A stretch of DNA of 64,000 nucleotides, taken from the NCBI RefSeq assembly GCF_910592395.1, contig NC_088315.1, positions 2,914,501 to 2,978,500 on the forward strand. The letters are read 5' to 3'. The position numbers and the translations under genes were made by a program. The notes under the pieces were generated by a model that saw only the letters and a program-made list of their open reading frames with translations, searched no databases and was not told the DNA's origin. This document shows positions 1-16,000 of the stretch, one piece after another. Positions within the stretch are counted from its first letter, which is position 1. Every line of letters begins with the position of its first letter. The stretch comes from Lineus longissimus (lineage: Eukaryota > Nemertea > Pilidiophora > Heteronemertea > Lineidae).

Positions 1-2604
1 GGTACACAGCCAAAGTTTAACCCCGTTCCCAGGTGTTATCTATTCTCGGACGTGGGAGCCCGCCGAGTACCTATTTTCTGACAAATAATTACCCCCTACT
101 TGAACCGAAAGGCTCTTAATGCGGCCTCGTGAACGCAAATATCAAAATGAACTTAGTAATTGATAATTAATAATTAACGGCTTTGCTATCGTTATATTAG
201 TGTTAGATAAATGTTGACGTGAGACATTGATGATTGGAAATTGTGTAAATAATTGCCAAACTCCAGCTCAAATGATGCAAATCTTTGCAATTGCGAGGGA
301 AATTTCAATGTCAGCAAGTAGGCGTCATAAATTACGCCTTTTTTTCCTTACAAAGAAGTGCAAATGTTATTTAGCTTTCCTGATTGGAAGCAATCTTTTA
401 AACAATCTGATATCAATATCAGCACAGAGATGAAAGGACTGCCTGATACTATAGCCATCAGTTTTATTACAGCGTGGTGTGGGCTGTCGGAGCATGACAT
501 AGGATACCTCTCAAACGCAATCGTCGTATCATTCGTACGTTTATTCACATGCTATTTGTGGTGATGACTCCTCGAAACTGATTGCTCTGAATAATCTCTA
601 TAGTAAGCGAGCAAGTTTCTTGAGAAGCACAAATGATATCTCGAACAGGGTGAATACTAACGTCAACATAAAGTGACGTCATATGTTAGATTGAACTGCT
701 TTGCTTTGTTTAACATGAGACAAACTGCGATGTTACAGTTGGAAGATTATAGGCTTAAGTGACAATATGGGTACTGTTCTTGTCAAAGGCTGTTATTGGT
801 TAAGATTGGCCCAATTTATGAGCCAAACTACCATTTGTTGTGGCCAGATTGCTGTCATTGTGTTGCCCTTGGCAGAACCACTTCCAACAGTTACAACCTC
901 AGCGTTGTTAATGCGTTGCGGTTGTGTACTGATTATATGCTACTTAACAGATAACTACCCCTTCTCAACTCTCCGTTGCCATCAATCACGAGGTGATGGC
1001 TACTACCCCTAACGACCCGGGCTTGACTCACCAATAACTCATCCGCACAATCGCTCAACGGACTGCCCGGCCGGACTGTCGAAGAATCGTCCTTTCTTTC
1101 GATAAGCCATAAGTCTCACTGGGTAAAAAGCAATGACAGATTACCAAATCAGCTAAAACAATACTTAATGGATGGCCAATACAAATTTGACATGATCAAA
1201 GAGTCGACTAAACCTGGTATTTCATTTACGTTTGTCTTTGAGTCTTACATTTGAGCTGTCTAACTGATAAGAAAATTTTCCTATCACGTGACACAATTAT
1301 GTCACATGTTCTGAGATATCGTCTGAGGATTTTCAAACTCGTTTCCATCTGTTTTGTTTTGATCACGAACCCACGTGACCAGAACAAAGCTCGCACAAGT
1401 AATATTTGTACCAGAAATGAGCAGAATATTAATTTACCTGCTGTCCCTCGATTCAACCCTTGTCATGCTGTTGTTTAATCATGCAAATCAGCTTCCCTGC
1501 ATGCAAACAATTTGCAATCCTGGAACCCAGGCGGTCGTTGTTGAATGAAAATGCCAACCAAAGTCAACTTTGCTGGTTTCTGACCCGATGACCTTTTTTT
1601 TCCTTTTCTTCCGGATCAACTTCATGAGCAGTATCGGGTGGCCTAAAGGTACTGCATCGAACTTTAAGGAAAGAATCCCGAGATGTGTTCTCCGAACGAA
1701 CTGCATTCCTTTATACACTGATTTAATCTGTTGATGCCCAGACTTTTCAAAGGTATCTTACTTCTCATGTAACGAGAAATACAACAACAGGTCACCCAAT
1801 CGAAAATGCCCAAAAAGTGTGATTTTCCCCCAAATTTTCAATTGTTAGGCCTACCATGCCAATTCCCTGATTACCCTTTATAAGGCCCTCAAATGTTGTA
1901 TTTCAAAGAAAGAAAAATCTTAAAGCCAACTAAAAAAAATAATTCTCGCCCTATCCTAACAACGCTATCAGCTGCTTCATGGAATATGAAACTTTAAATG
2001 ACAGTTACCAGCAGTACGAATGGATAATTGGTCATCATGAGGCAGACTTCATTGACCCAATGCTTTTTTGCGGTATCCGCTTTTAGACCTATTTCGATCC
2101 ATGAACGTTGTCGATGCAAACACTAACATTTTAGGAATGCCAAGGAAGCGTGAGAATATCATCTGAGAGAAACCAATGTTTAATGAGAGAAAACTGGTTA
2201 AGAGATGGCCTAGACGCCCTACTAGGCTGGACGACCCACTATATCTTGATTAAGAGTGTCATATTAGACCACTCTGACGTATTTCCCAGCTTGGCGGTGT
2301 TATCTATCATCATTAACTAATGCCAGCTTATTAACCGCCCCAAAGTCAAATGAAATATTATGAGAATACCAATCAGTCTAAATATATTTATATGATAATA
2401 ATGACAATTAGATATTTGAGCGGTATGCCGAACACAACTCCCCAGGGTGGGTTTTTAAAGGGTCAACATTACACCAGCATTCGATTTCAAAGGTCGCCTA
2501 CAACGTCTTGCCAAATAATAGGTAATTCATTTAGCATTGTCTTTGTAAAATTACGCAATAATTGTGTCAATAAAATTGTAATGTTTTTCATTGATGGCCA
2601 ACAG

Positions 2605-2665
2605 GGAGGCACAGTGGCACGGAGGAAATGCGTCAGACTTCTGCTCGGGTTGGAGACTCCTCTGG
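2605..2665 (+). repeat. tRNA-derived SINE head (relic)
   Basis: A box-A-like AGGCACAGTGG (2607-2617) is followed about 30 nt later by a box-B-like ggttggagactcc (2648-2660), the layout of an RNA polymerase III internal promoter. No cloverleaf with a valid acceptor stem can be drawn, so it is not a working tRNA. The tail could extend through the aaggta-rich tract to about 2960. Confidence 0.4.
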
Positions 2666-3989
2666 TGTTGGACGGAATTCACTTTTGAAACTCACCCTTC
2701 TAAGGTATCTAAGGTAAACTGAATGTTGCTTTTAGGTCCCGAAGCTTATCCTCAAGGGTGTATTCTAAGGTAGACAGATATTTGTAAATTTGAAAACGGG
2801 CGAATTTACCCATTAGGTACATACCTTCAGGTTACCCTAATCTTAAAGGTACTTGAAGGGGAAACATCATAGGTATTGTACAAGGTTTTTGAAAGGTGTT
2901 TTGCACAGGCTTTTTATTAGGGTTGGACGACACTTAATCCTAAGTGCGCCACCTCTGTGAACAGTCATCAACTACGCCACAGGTCGCATAGAAACGGAAA
3001 TGTAGCGCCAAGCAGGAGCGATGAAATATCCAATACTTCAGAAATCAGCGGAAAAGATGGTTTCTTCGATATAAAATGCTCTGTAGAGTGTTTTCCATTT
3101 ACTCGCGTACGGCTGCAGAGGACACGAGATCAGACAAGAGCAAACTTCGGACGGGCTTCGCACGTGCTTGCGTCACTGGTCCGCATAGATTAATAGGTCT
3201 GAATAGATTAATAAATTACTTGGTTGACACCTAAGGTAAAAGCAGTCGTGGACACTGCTGTGGAGGGAAAGCTTGGCGGGATAACACGAGGATAACTTAG
3301 TACTTGATATACTTCCAGAGCTGTGTTAGAGGATACGATTCGACCGCCTTGGATTGAGTGATTAACCCGAAAGAAGGTAGGACCAGTCTTTAAAACATAT
3401 TTAGTTTGTATTTATTTTGACTATCTTCACTGAAAAAAGAGAAAGTTCAGAAATTCTGTTCTTCATGAAATACATGTAGCAGAAATTACGCCATTGGGGA
3501 CAAACTTTAAAAAATGAAAGATAACGTAAAGCCCTTTTAATTTATAAATTTTCTACCGTTTTAAAGAAGAAAGCCGAATCAACTCAAACTTAACGAGTAA
3601 CGCATACAAAGAAGTCATATTCTTCATAAAATGGCAAACCAAGTTTAGCGTAAATGAGAAAGACAAAAATATATGTCTCCCTCCAGACTTAACTTTTCTA
3701 AGTGTTTTTAAGAAGACTGAGACAGAGACTGACTGGAACTAAACGAATTACTCTCCGAAAAAAAAAACTTTCTCTAAATAATGTCATCTTCCGCCTTGTT
3801 TAGAAAAAAAGAAGACTCGCGGGGAGAATGCCCTTACTCGGTAATATAGGTAAAGAATCGGCCGGGATTTTCGGGATAGACACTTTCTTTAGCGGGACTA
3901 GTGTGAACGAGCGGAGGATTCCGAAATTGTTTACTGGCGGGATCGGGACCCGGGATGGGGTCATTTCTATATCAAGACATCGAAGCCCG

Positions 3990-4055
3990 AATTGACCGAT
4001 ATTCACACATCGGACCCGGCCTGCCGCTTAACCGCGTTAGGCTATCGGAGGCGAA
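3990..4055 (-). repeat. Possible tRNA-derived SINE head
   Basis: Read on the minus strand, tagcctaacgcggttaagcg resembles a box A with the following D-loop bases, and gggtccgatgtg resembles box B about 20 nt further. The local GC content is raised above the surroundings. Confidence 0.3.
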
Positions 4056-7000
4056 ATCGTGGCCAACGCAGACAATAACTCCTCAAGCTCTTTAGGGCAG
4101 CGATGAACGCTGCAAGATGACGTTGAGAGATTGCAAGAATATCGTAATGATACTTTTTGATTGAAATGGAAGCAGTTTGCAATTACCTCAATCGGAATCA
4201 TGCCCTGCTACGTCAGTTTCATATTCGTTGTTAGCACTGAAGAATTGATTGATGGATCGAATAAAAGCGTGTTACTGATAACTAAAAATTATCGGGGGAA
4301 AACACTCTCTCGCGTAATCGAAGGTCGAATGACTAGAATCAACTACAATAAGCAGCAAAATCTTTGCGCCTTGTGTGTGAAAAAAGATGTTTAAGTTAAC
4401 CATGCTGCCAAGGAGATCAGTTGAGTTAGGTCAAGATACCGTAACTACATTTACCATTGCATGAGGCGGAGTAATATGTCGTCATTAACGTATATTTCAC
4501 ATAAATGCACTCAGTTGCTTAGTTTATGTGATTTGTGATAAGCTACAACATTTAAAACAAATTGATAGATGACGTTGGCGCATCCACACACAATATAATT
4601 CTTCTTATTGATGGTAAAACACTTTGTTAAATACCTTAAACGTAGAATTAGTTTCTTAAATCGATTAAATGAACTTTAGATTGGCGTTTGAATTAGATGT
4701 AACCTGGTTAAAAATCGGAAGTAAAATGTATTCAAGCATCATGTACAGAGCTTCTCTTCATTATTGGAAATGATTAGTTCCGTAAAACATATTATGCGTT
4801 ATTCGATGTAATGTATTGGCAAAAACCGGTCTGAAAGTTTTGCGTGGAGACGTACCCCACTGGGAGTCAAACCTATGGCCCACTTAAAGGTGAAAAGCGT
4901 TGAGGATTATACTGCGCCTCTCAATACTGCCCAAAAGCCGAAATTGAGAGTTGATATCCTTTGAAAGAATCGTGAGTCCAAGAAATGAAAAGGCAAATTC
5001 GCTAAAGCTCATGGTTTCTCGGGGTAGCCATGGTGTTCCTAACTGTTCTTAAATCGTTCATCGACGATGATGATGACGATGATATATCGATGATTCTCCA
5101 GTTAAAACCGTGCTAAAGCAGTCAAAATCTTCGATATTTTGATATACTTGGGTCTTTAGATCAGATATATGTCGTTCATAACCAGTTAAGTGTCGTGCTG
5201 ACATTCCCAAAAATCCATTAGATTTTGAATAAAACTGAAATTCAATCTTTTAGTCATACCAAAAATATTGAATTCCAAGTAAACTGGGCCGTAATCTAAA
5301 TATCGCTTAAAGTCTGTTACGATTGAATTATTCTGTTGGACAATCGTTGTAGATAAATTGTACTCAGATTAATAGAAACTAGCGAGAACGATTGATGATG
5401 AACGAGCGTGTTCCTGTCGCGGGAAATGAGAACTGGCGCGTTAACTTGGTACATTTACGGATTGGCTCTGCTCAAGGGTGGCTTGAAAGTGCAAGAGGAA
5501 CCCGTGTACTACGAGATTAATGACCGGGACCCGGTAGCCCGGTTATTGATCAAATGAGGTAAAAGATAACGTTCTTAGTTTACCCTTAAGTACAGCGAAG
5601 GTCGGCAGCAGTCGAAAATTCTGTATGGTACATGTGTATATGATTTTGCAGAGACTATGATCGTCAATGCCGCGCATTATGCATTTTGTAGAATCCTTTG
5701 TTTTCCGGACATTCTGATGATTCAAACTTTTATACCGGTTCCAATCTAGGCGTGGCAGAGGTATGACCGACTTTCGAAATCAACGTCATTGCCTCTACTA
5801 ATTTCTCAGCGATACAATTGATACGGACGCTTGAAAAATGCAGTCGGGTCACGAACCCAATCTAAAAGTCGCCATGCGGTAAAGGAAATTGATAACGTTT
5901 TCCGATATATTGCAAAATTAGAATGTAAGTCCTCTATTACAGCTTCAAAATCTACATTTTCAAATTTGATACAGGTACTAGCACACGCACTGATATGTGT
6001 ATTATACGCGCTGGTCATCCAATGCATTAAATTCGTGACCGCGCTCAAAGCAATGTTGAGCACGGTCATAAATTGGATGGGTGACCGGTGCGTTACAAAT
6101 AACACATTGCGTAGAGCTAGTTAAACTTGGTTGCGAGGTAGATCCCACTAAGTGATGACTGATCCAGTTAGCCTTCTAATGCAAAATTGGAATAATGCAT
6201 CACGTCCTGATGCATTGGAAAAACCTCTCTACCTGCTACTGAAGGAGTGAATGGCAGGTGATAGTGTGCACAGTCTGCTTTTACAGCGGAGGCCCAGGTT
6301 TAAGAGAATAGCTTCTAGTTATTTAAGAGATTGTTGATATGATATTTTCAACCTGCAATTGGCCTTAATCCTTTTCTTCCATAATCATTGTTAACGCTCT
6401 ATTCTGGTTCGGCAATGGTTCTTTCTTAAATGTTAAGCGAGTGTCGTGCTCATCATCTTCATTTACCATTGGTAATTGGGGTATCAACACATTTATTGTT
6501 AGACTAATACAGACACTTTATTATGTGTTTACGTTTTGTTTCTGGTAGATATACATCGTCGTCCTTGGGGTCAGGTATAGGACAACGCGGATGATTATAC
6601 ATTTCGTTATCATTGGCAAGCACACGGTCAATGCCCTTCTGATGTGGGCGTCATTATCGCGCCTCCCGAGTTTGAAATGTCAAACTTTCAGAAAAAAAAC
6701 GTTAACAACTGTGACAGAAGAATAAATGTGATAAAGGAATAATAACGCTGGTTCTTTATTTATAAAATGACAGGAATGATCCAATTTTGCTTGATGAGTG
6801 TAGGAATTGGCAAGCTGGACAAAATATCCTTGTAGTTCAAGAAAAGAATCGTGAGCTAAAATCAGAAGATCTCATTGACGCTAATAGGGCCACCTGCCGA
6901 AGAACCTTGGCTGATTTAATAGAGTATGGCGAACGCGGATGATTGTCGTAATAAACCAAATTATGTCCAATGAAATCGTGTGACTTGGGCGAGTGGGAAT

Positions 7001-10000
7001 GAAATCATGGTTGTCCGTCAGATATCATGCTGGTCGTAGTTGTATTACAAAGATATCACCAGGGGTAGCGGCTCTGTCGCGGAATAAAAGTGGTATTACT
7101 CGCGGCGCATCGATGCCCCGATGGGAATAGTCGATCACTAGCAAAAAGCAACGGTAACTTCTTACGTCACTGCCAAGCCGTCACCCGTCTAAATTACATG
7201 TAAATGCAAAGATACCTTAAGTCAAGTCTTTGAATATCAATATGTTACTGCTTAACTGAAGGAACACACCAAAGACACCCGTTCTTTTTCAATATGAGTG
7301 TTATTTGCGAACTGTTCGACGTATTCCCAACACGTTCCCAACAATATTCCTTAGCTTAAACACGCCACGACCGTGTTGCAAAGATGTTTCGGTCACCTGT
7401 CTCGGGAGCACCTGCATAAGCGCGACGGAGATCTCCGAAACGTCAACAAAATGAACACTGGTGTCAGGTCTGAACCGGAGCCCCTTTCTCTCTCTCAACA
7501 AATGTAACATGATATTTTTGTATGTTTGAACGATAGACTAACCTTTTGGTGCTTTTGTTCATTTTTGACGTTGTTGTGAAGAAACAAAGCGGGTTAATCC
7601 CAAGGTGCGATGGTCCTTGTTTCACAGTACAGAATCAAGTAACCTCCAGTCAAAATGATAGACACTCTGTCTACCAGTTAACAATATCATTGACGCTTAC
7701 CATAGCCATTGGTAATTCCTTTAAGGCAGAAACTAAGACTACCTACTCGGAATCATGTTCGGAATCTGACGCCGGTCCGGGCAGAGGCCAGTGTTTCATT
7801 ATTGCTTGGTGCCAGATGTGCAGGTAATGTTCATGTTGCTGTGACGGGAAGATTCATACAGAGAATACAAGTATGTCTATCTTTTTTTGAGAACGCCATC
7901 GATGTTGGGCGTGGGTGTGTGTACTTTAATTCTTAAAACGATTGCTCTGCAACTGATCGGAAACTACTGAAAAAAAGAACAGGACAAGCAGTCTCACTGA
8001 CTATCAGTAGAGAAGCATAAGATTGGCATCTCGACGACCAAGCATATGACTTTTCTTCCAAACTTTGCAAAGTATATCGATAAAGGATGAAAATATACAT
8101 CAAAATACACATCAATAACGGATGTTTATCTAATCTTATTTTCAAAGTCTCCTTTAGTTTTAAGGCACTCTTCTTTTCGTATTTCGTAAAAATAAAATCA
8201 TCATTGTCATCTTAAGAAAAGGAGTCAACTATTTCCCGGCCAAATTTCACTTTTTTTCTTCAAAATTCTGGTATCATCTAAATAGAGTGTTGATGCTAGA
8301 TATAATTAGTTTTTTCGACATTTTGAGGGGAAAGGGTGTCAGAGACATGAGATGAAAAAATGTCACCTCTAATGAGATCAAGAAGTTCTGAGATCCCAGG
8401 CAGATGTAGCAGCAGTGGTACTTTTGTAGAAAACTACAGATTATTGTGATTCCCAAACAAACAAAAAAATACAAAGAAAAACGCACGACGTTCATGACAA
8501 TTCCTATTAGCAATTTGATAATTTCAGCCTCGCCCACTTCATTTCAACTGATCGCACTGTAGCTCCTTAAATTCCTTAAACGGTTCTTTTATACTAACCG
8601 ATTCACATTTGTCAAGAATTGAGTTAAACAATTCTGATTTATACCCTAATTAACGACCATTACCAAGTTATTTACGATTATTTCAGTGAATAAGTTTCAT
8701 TTGAGTGAGCTTCGTAACCTCCAACTGCACGTAATGAATCTGCTTAAATCAACTATAATAAATCTAATCACAGATGGGCGTCGCTCTGAACCGGTAAGAA
8801 TCGCCTGATTTGTCAAAGTATCAGTCTGAGATAAGAATTGATGAACCGGCAAAGGACGAATGTGCTGTCATAGCTGAAATAAAACTTCCTGCCTGCAACA
8901 GAACATGTGTATGTACGTGTATGAACATGTACATGTATCCTTTAACATCAATGATAGGGCAGATTACTACATGTCGTATGAAAGTCATAGGCCTACTGGT
9001 TGCTCTCTATTACCTTTATTTGCCCATGTCGATTTAGGCCTACTGATCCCATGGCTGCTTCGTGGTGGTCGATGTTATTAAGATTTACCCTTCGATAAGC
9101 CAGTAGATCAATAGAAGTTTAGGCCTAGGTGCGTGCGGGCTTTGTTTAAAGACAATAGACCGTGTATTGGGCTACGCCTGAATTCTTTTTCTTGCGACGC
9201 ACATGTAAGGGGCAAAATAACGGTGCTATTCATGAGAGTTGTACTAAGGAAATTCAGCCCTCGTAGCGCTTGGGGTACGGTCTAAATCATAGTAGAGTTG
9301 AGACAGTAATCGTAGTGAAGTGATGGCTAAAGTCAATAATTAATGGAAGTTATTTATTAAGGGCAACAGAACCATAACCATAACCGTTCCTAGCCTTGTC
9401 TTAAATGATAATGGCTCTCAAACTGGAAGCACGAATCACGCTCCCCGTAAGCTATAATGCGTGTACTCCACGGAGTCTCTTTGAAATAGGTACCAGGTTG
9501 ACATTTTGTGTTTTTGAGTAACATTCAGTAATATAAGCCTTCCTGGCGTTACTGAAATAATGTGAGGAACGATGGGAATCGGAAAGACTTGAAGACGCTT
9601 ACGCTGCACTAAGCAGTCAATAAGACACAAGACAACTGGGTGGTGAAGGCGACTTGGCTTCCAAATTGGTCATCATACTCCATGGAATTAGAACGATATT
9701 GGAACCGCTATCTATTCATTGAAAAAATAAATTGCCAATTTAGACAATACTCGGACTCATCAACAGTATATTAGAGAGGTCTAGGAAAGAGTGGAGTGAA
9801 CTTACGTTTATCGGTGGCCCGCCGGAGTAAGCATATTGTAATAACTAGGCACTGGCCAAGGAATTTATGGTTCAAATCAATTGTAGACGACGTACACGAC
9901 AAATTTGTGTTCTTGAGCATGGGATGAAATATTCCTTGTTCAAAATACTGTCCTTGTTATGGATGAACTCATACTGTTAAAATATGAAAAAATCCCAATA

Positions 10001-13000
10001 AAGATACATTCCAATCATAACACCCGCCAGCTTGGGAACTGCTTTCTAAAAAAAGATAGAAGACAGTGAGAAGCCAATTTCTCTCCGTGTACCACTTAGC
10101 AGCTGTTTTAGTCCAAATAAATATTGTCTTATTTTCGTAAGCAATATGCGTAGGTGTTTGCAATTAAACCGTGAACTGAAATTTGAAAAGATGACTTAAA
10201 TATTGCAAATAATAAATGACACTTACGCATTTTGTTGCTATCTTGCAATTTAAAACATGACGTGTTGATTCAGGCAAAGGTTTCTGGTTCTTATACGTCT
10301 ATCAGAGTTGAAGCCAATTAAGATATCGTGCTTAACTACATCACCTAAAGGCGTCCATTTAGGAATTGATACTGAACTGGAGGTATTGGCTGTCTCAACA
10401 TACACCACGGTGAAACAAAATGGGCACCAAACCTGAGGCACATCGCCGAGGTTTTGGTTGAAATGACAGCTGAGCTGACATTTTTGAAATTTTAACAAGT
10501 AAAGCTGGAAACATTGAAGTTCCGTCCGGAGATGTATTTAGATAAAATCATTGATGCGGAGGTTTTGGATGAGTATTGGTAGGCTGTAACATAACTTTGT
10601 CAAAAATTACGTCATCCCACCAAGATGGCGGTCTATTTTTGACATACACGTCAACTGGATCCAGCATAAGTTCCGATTTACTCGAGATACGATATGAGCT
10701 GAGAAAAACGCGTGGGAATGATGATTGCCTGCCCTTCGTGCGCTAAAACTTAAAGCAGATTCTCTGAGTAGGAAGCATGTGGTGATAGGATTTTTATGGA
10801 TAATCTTTGATTAAGCTGACTAGTTTGGCATGTAATACTTTTGAAATAGAAAGAATTTCTGAAATCGTGTGGGCCTACTGCAACAACGCCGTCCCACTTC
10901 ATTTGATATGGGGAGATGTCATTTCCAAGTCAGCGTACAAAAAGGTTATATTTGTTTCGTTTTTAAGTTGTTAATTGACTAAAATGATGGATGAATTGTT
11001 CATACTGTGGCACATTATTTGACGCATACTCGACTTTGCTTTGATCCTTCCGATCAAATACATCTCAGAATAGCCATGTTGTTTTCCGGATTGCAGTAAA
11101 AGATATACATCTCGCTCCGCTAATATCAATAAAATCCTTGTGGGTGCTGATCTATTTATCTTTGGCCAACTCACTCTGTCATGTCTGCTGAAAGATTAAG
11201 GCGGTAACATCGATTATTTAGAGTGAATCCCACTCTGGGCGAAAAGTGTCATTTCAAAATGTCTACAAACAAATACCTCTTTCTATCTAATAGCGAAATA
11301 AAGACGGCAACACCCTTGTTAAAATCCCTGTTAAAAGCTTTCTCATCTCAGATTAAGATTTTGCCTCTTTTGACACTTATGTCTATAAAGTAAAGATGCT
11401 TGAAGCTGGTATTACTTAGCTTAAGTCGAACCCAACACAATCTGTCGATAATACATGAACATCATAATTGTCGATGATCCATAAACATCGATCTGTGCTT
11501 CATTTGAAATTCGACTTTCTAAAGTACATGTATGACGTGTAATTTGGAAGAATGACCGAATTAGAAAAGGTCAAATCGCAAAAGGCCACTTGGCAATTCC
11601 ATAAGATTTTAAAACTTTTCGTGATGGAAACAACTGCAGTGTGGAAGGTGACGGGGCCACTATGTTGGTGCAGATAATGCCTCTACTTACAGAATAGGTG
11701 CAGTGACATTTTAGAGTACCCATGGGCTATCGTAAAACAACCCCAGGAACCAATACTTATACTCAGAGTAAAAGCAGTAATTGACGCGAGCGCAACCATC
11801 GATTCAATATGTTTTTCTGATCGCATGTCATTCCACATGTCGAAAGTTTGTCTCACTCCTTGAAGCGTTTTCTCAGTAAACACCAAAGTTCATAACGGCA
11901 TTCTTACCATGCGAAATTGAAGTTTTGGTATGCTGGACAGGAAATGGTTCTCCGGTATTAACCTCGTACCCCTTGACTCTTTGCACAGCAATTTATACTG
12001 CATTCAGTACATGGTATAATGTGTAATTGGTACACTGGGTACTCAAGAGGTGAACAATTCTGCGTTATAATCTTACGTTTACCGAATATTTGGATACGTG
12101 TGGTATTCCCTGACTTGAACACCAATAATACTCTCTGAAGTTTTCTCTAAATCTCATTTCCCATTTGTTGCTGGTTTCTCAAATCTTCATTCGATATTAT
12201 GTGTACATGCTTGTGCGATTCGAACATTAAATGCTTACACCAGCATAAAACCTCTCGTCTCTTCTCACCTGCCCTCTCATATGTTTTAGAATATACACCA
12301 GCGGGACATTTATCTCACAAGCAAGTGTTGATTTTGGGACTTGTGCTGAATTTATCCGATGATAAGATCACCCATGGCGAAGGCAGTTAACTTCTAATTA
12401 GGCTGTATTGCCGTGCTTGCATGGCCTACTAATATCTGCATCGTGCAGTCGTCAGAGTGAATACTTTTCCATGCACACAGACATTTGTATCGCCAGGCTA
12501 AGCTACCCTCTTTGTCCGGGGAGGATGTCGATTGGTCGAGGGCAAAACACATATATAATGGGCATTTACGAACACAATGCCTTAATACAAAGAAATCTGT
12601 CTTTCGATTTCGACACCTTTGGTCTTGACCACACTGCCATTTCTGCTTGACTGTCTTTATGAGCCGCTCTACCATTGTCCGCACAGCAACTAAATCCGCT
12701 CATGCAAGACCACGGAATCGTTTGATATGCTTTTATAATGATGCCTATATAAGATAATGACATTTCTGACGTCGTAGATGCAGAAGAAATCTCTTCAGAA
12801 CTAAGTTAATAATAAGGTCAGGACACTGCAAATTCTTAGGCTTGCTTTGACGCGCGATCCACCCTAAAGCAGGCATCGCCTGACCTTGCCTCGGAGTGCG
12901 AGTGCACGCGTCCATTCACGTGTGAGTACATGTTGCTAAGAGGTCATCTCAAATAAGATTGAAACCAATTAAACTACATCTTTAGTTTCCCTTGATTTTC

Positions 13001-16000
13001 GCAGTTTTGAGGCAAAATTAAGTAAGGCCATTTCCCTGCGGAGTAGGTAGCAGGCGAATGCCTGAAACAAGTCACCGATGAAAGGACGAAGAAGACTTTC
13101 GGCTGTTCTCAGTCACGTTCCATCAATCCAACAAATTAAACAAAGCAAGAGAAACATCCTCGTCTCTTAACAGGAAAGCGATGTCTAAGTCGTGAGTGTC
13201 ACTGACCCGTGTGAACATCAGAGACGAACCTCGCGACGCTGATTGTTAATCCAATAAAGGAGGTCTCCTGTCTTATGCTGATGGCTGAATAGACGACATC
13301 GCGCTTCACGCCCTTCGTGTAAAAGTAAATAAAGAGCGAATCAATATCGTTTTCGATTAAACAGAAGAGCACAGCCGGTTAAGCTCGATACCTAAGTTTT
13401 ACTGCCCAAACATCGAAGGACGCAATTCACGATTTCAAAAGGCTAAGTAAGCGCAGTTTTCATTCAGTGATTCAGTAAAGAGCAAATTGGAATAAAATGT
13501 CGTCATCTTTATTGGTCGAAGCATTCAAATTATTTATCCAAGATTTTGTTTTGGAAAAACTCATCACACAATGCCATGCCTCGGGTATGCATCCATTACC
13601 TGAAAGTCTTAAACAGATAGAAAATACCTGATTCTATTTCTGCTACGCTCGAGCCTCCTATCAATGAATATTCCATCCGTTGTTTTTTCATCTTCAAAAT
13701 GCAGGGAACTCACGTAGACGCAATAGTCGTACGTGGCTGTTTGATATGGCTCGTTATCTGTCGAGAAGTTGTCTCTCCACTTGACAGCAGGAAATGACAA
13801 TGAGAGACAGCTTGTTAATATTGTTTGGTGCAACACAGTGTCATTTGGTACACGCTGACGATACATTTAGTGTATACAATGTACGAGGAAGAGGTAGACG
13901 CTGGGTAACCAATCAACATGAAATATATATACATGTATTTCTCGAAGATACGTCCTGATAAACTGTTGTTAGCCCTATTAGAGAGCCAGCCTAGTATCAA
14001 CTGTTAACAAATCAGGAACGACGATGTGATAAAGTAATGTTTTACTTTTGAGTTTATTCGGCCTCGTGTTAAGAATACAACTGTACTTCATTGTGTCCTC
14101 TCAGTTCTAGACCAAAACACCGACGAAGTTGTGTATAAGTTAACGTGGAAAAAGCTCACAATAACACAAAATAAAACAATAACACTTTCTCTCAATGCAC
14201 TTGCTAGCAGTTGCATATGCCTGTAGTTACATTGTTTCTCTTCATCGGATTTCACTTACAATTTCTTCAATTGAATATTTAATCTGCATACCGATACACA
14301 TTATTTTCGTATCCTTTTGTAAGAATCTTCAGAATTGAAGGCGAAGAATTAAATAAAATTGGCCAAGGACAACTATCTAACACAAATTTTCCCAGGGAGT
14401 TCAAGTTTTATCATGATTCCGATATATTCAAGTACACGTACATGTATTAAAGTTTCTCCAATACAGCCCCAGATTAAGCTCTTAGCTCATATCATAATCA
14501 AAATGTTTGTTACTTTATAAACCTGGAATTTTTCAAATATGGATTGAAAGATAACCCATGTGGTTCCAGTTGCCGATCTGACACGGGAGAGATCTTGCCT
14601 TGAAATGCGATATCACCGCCCGAGGTAGTTGTGATTTTTGACGGCCATGCTCTTCCAGTATAACAAGAAAACTGATCACGAACAAACTCCAGGCTCCAAT
14701 TTGGTGACTTGTTGCTAACTTCTGTGTCAATTGCAACAAATTTATTGTATCAATAATGTATACTATGCAAATAATAATCGAAGGTGTTATTCTATAGATC
14801 GAAGACTCTATCGAGTTTTATTGCGATATTTGTATCGGATTCGTAATATCTTTCCGGAATCCGGTGCTCTTAAAAGTGATATGTATGAGGTATGGACCAT
14901 CTCATGTTTTCACTGTTACTGTTTTATCGACCTGTTTCTGTTCAATTATTTAACTTCTCGAAAAATCTGAACACTATACGAGCGTTTCAGGTGTGAGTGC
15001 TCAATATTGGTAAAAATGTCACAAATACATGCTTTCTAGCTTCGTTGACGTCAGTACAATGTGACATTAGATTAAAGGGAGTGAGATAAATAATGGATCT
15101 AAATAATGTAGCTATTAAGGAGAAAAATAGAGTAATAACATAGCCCTGGTTGTTTATAATTGATAATGAAAGTAACAAAATTTTTCGGACTGCAGTTTAG
15201 GCAAAAGGCTTCCAGATTCCACGGTGCCTTTAACGAGCATTATAGACTCCAAGACTGCCTGTTACGACTGTCAGGATTGGATAAATTGGAGTAAATTGCT
15301 GTTTAGGTCGAGAGACGATGGCATTTTGGGTTTTATGATTAATACATGTATATTCAACAGTTGTTTGATGATATCATTTTCGCACGTTCTTTTGCTTATG
15401 GTTTTAAACATGCAGATAGATACTTAATAGGAGTTTGACTTGCGTAAATAGAAATTTCGTGTCTTGCACAGACACCCAAAGCTGTTTAAGTACCAAAATG
15501 GTGAGTAACTACGTCATACATTTATTTAACGACACGTCCAACTCGTAACAGTGTCGATCAGAAAAAAACTGTTTTTGCATTGCAATACCGGCTTCAGTTG
15601 TAATTACAATACACCGACCATCGTAACAGCCAAATGCACCACCGAAATCCCTAATGTGAAAATGATGAGTGAAAAAATCACTCGAATTGGGAAAATCCAC
15701 TCTCTATTCAGGGTGACCAGCCCAATGATAAATGGATCCGGTCAACCAACCGTGGTGCAACAGACTCATGAACAGTTGATGCCATGTTTATCAGAATGAG
15801 AGATGGTTTTTACACTACTCTAATTGGCATCGTCTGCTTTAATGAGCTGTAAATGGCAGCTCCTCGTTTATCAGTGCAGTATACATGACAAGTGGTCCAT
15901 GGAGGTAAAGAGGACAAAAAACGATCATTGGAAAGCTGAATTTGTACTGCATGAATACGTCTCGAGATGAGCTCATGGACACGCGATTTTTGTAGATGAT

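Noticed and set aside
5065-5095. gat/gac trinucleotide run as a coding Asp repeat
   Set aside because: No surrounding open frame; a short imperfect microsatellite only.
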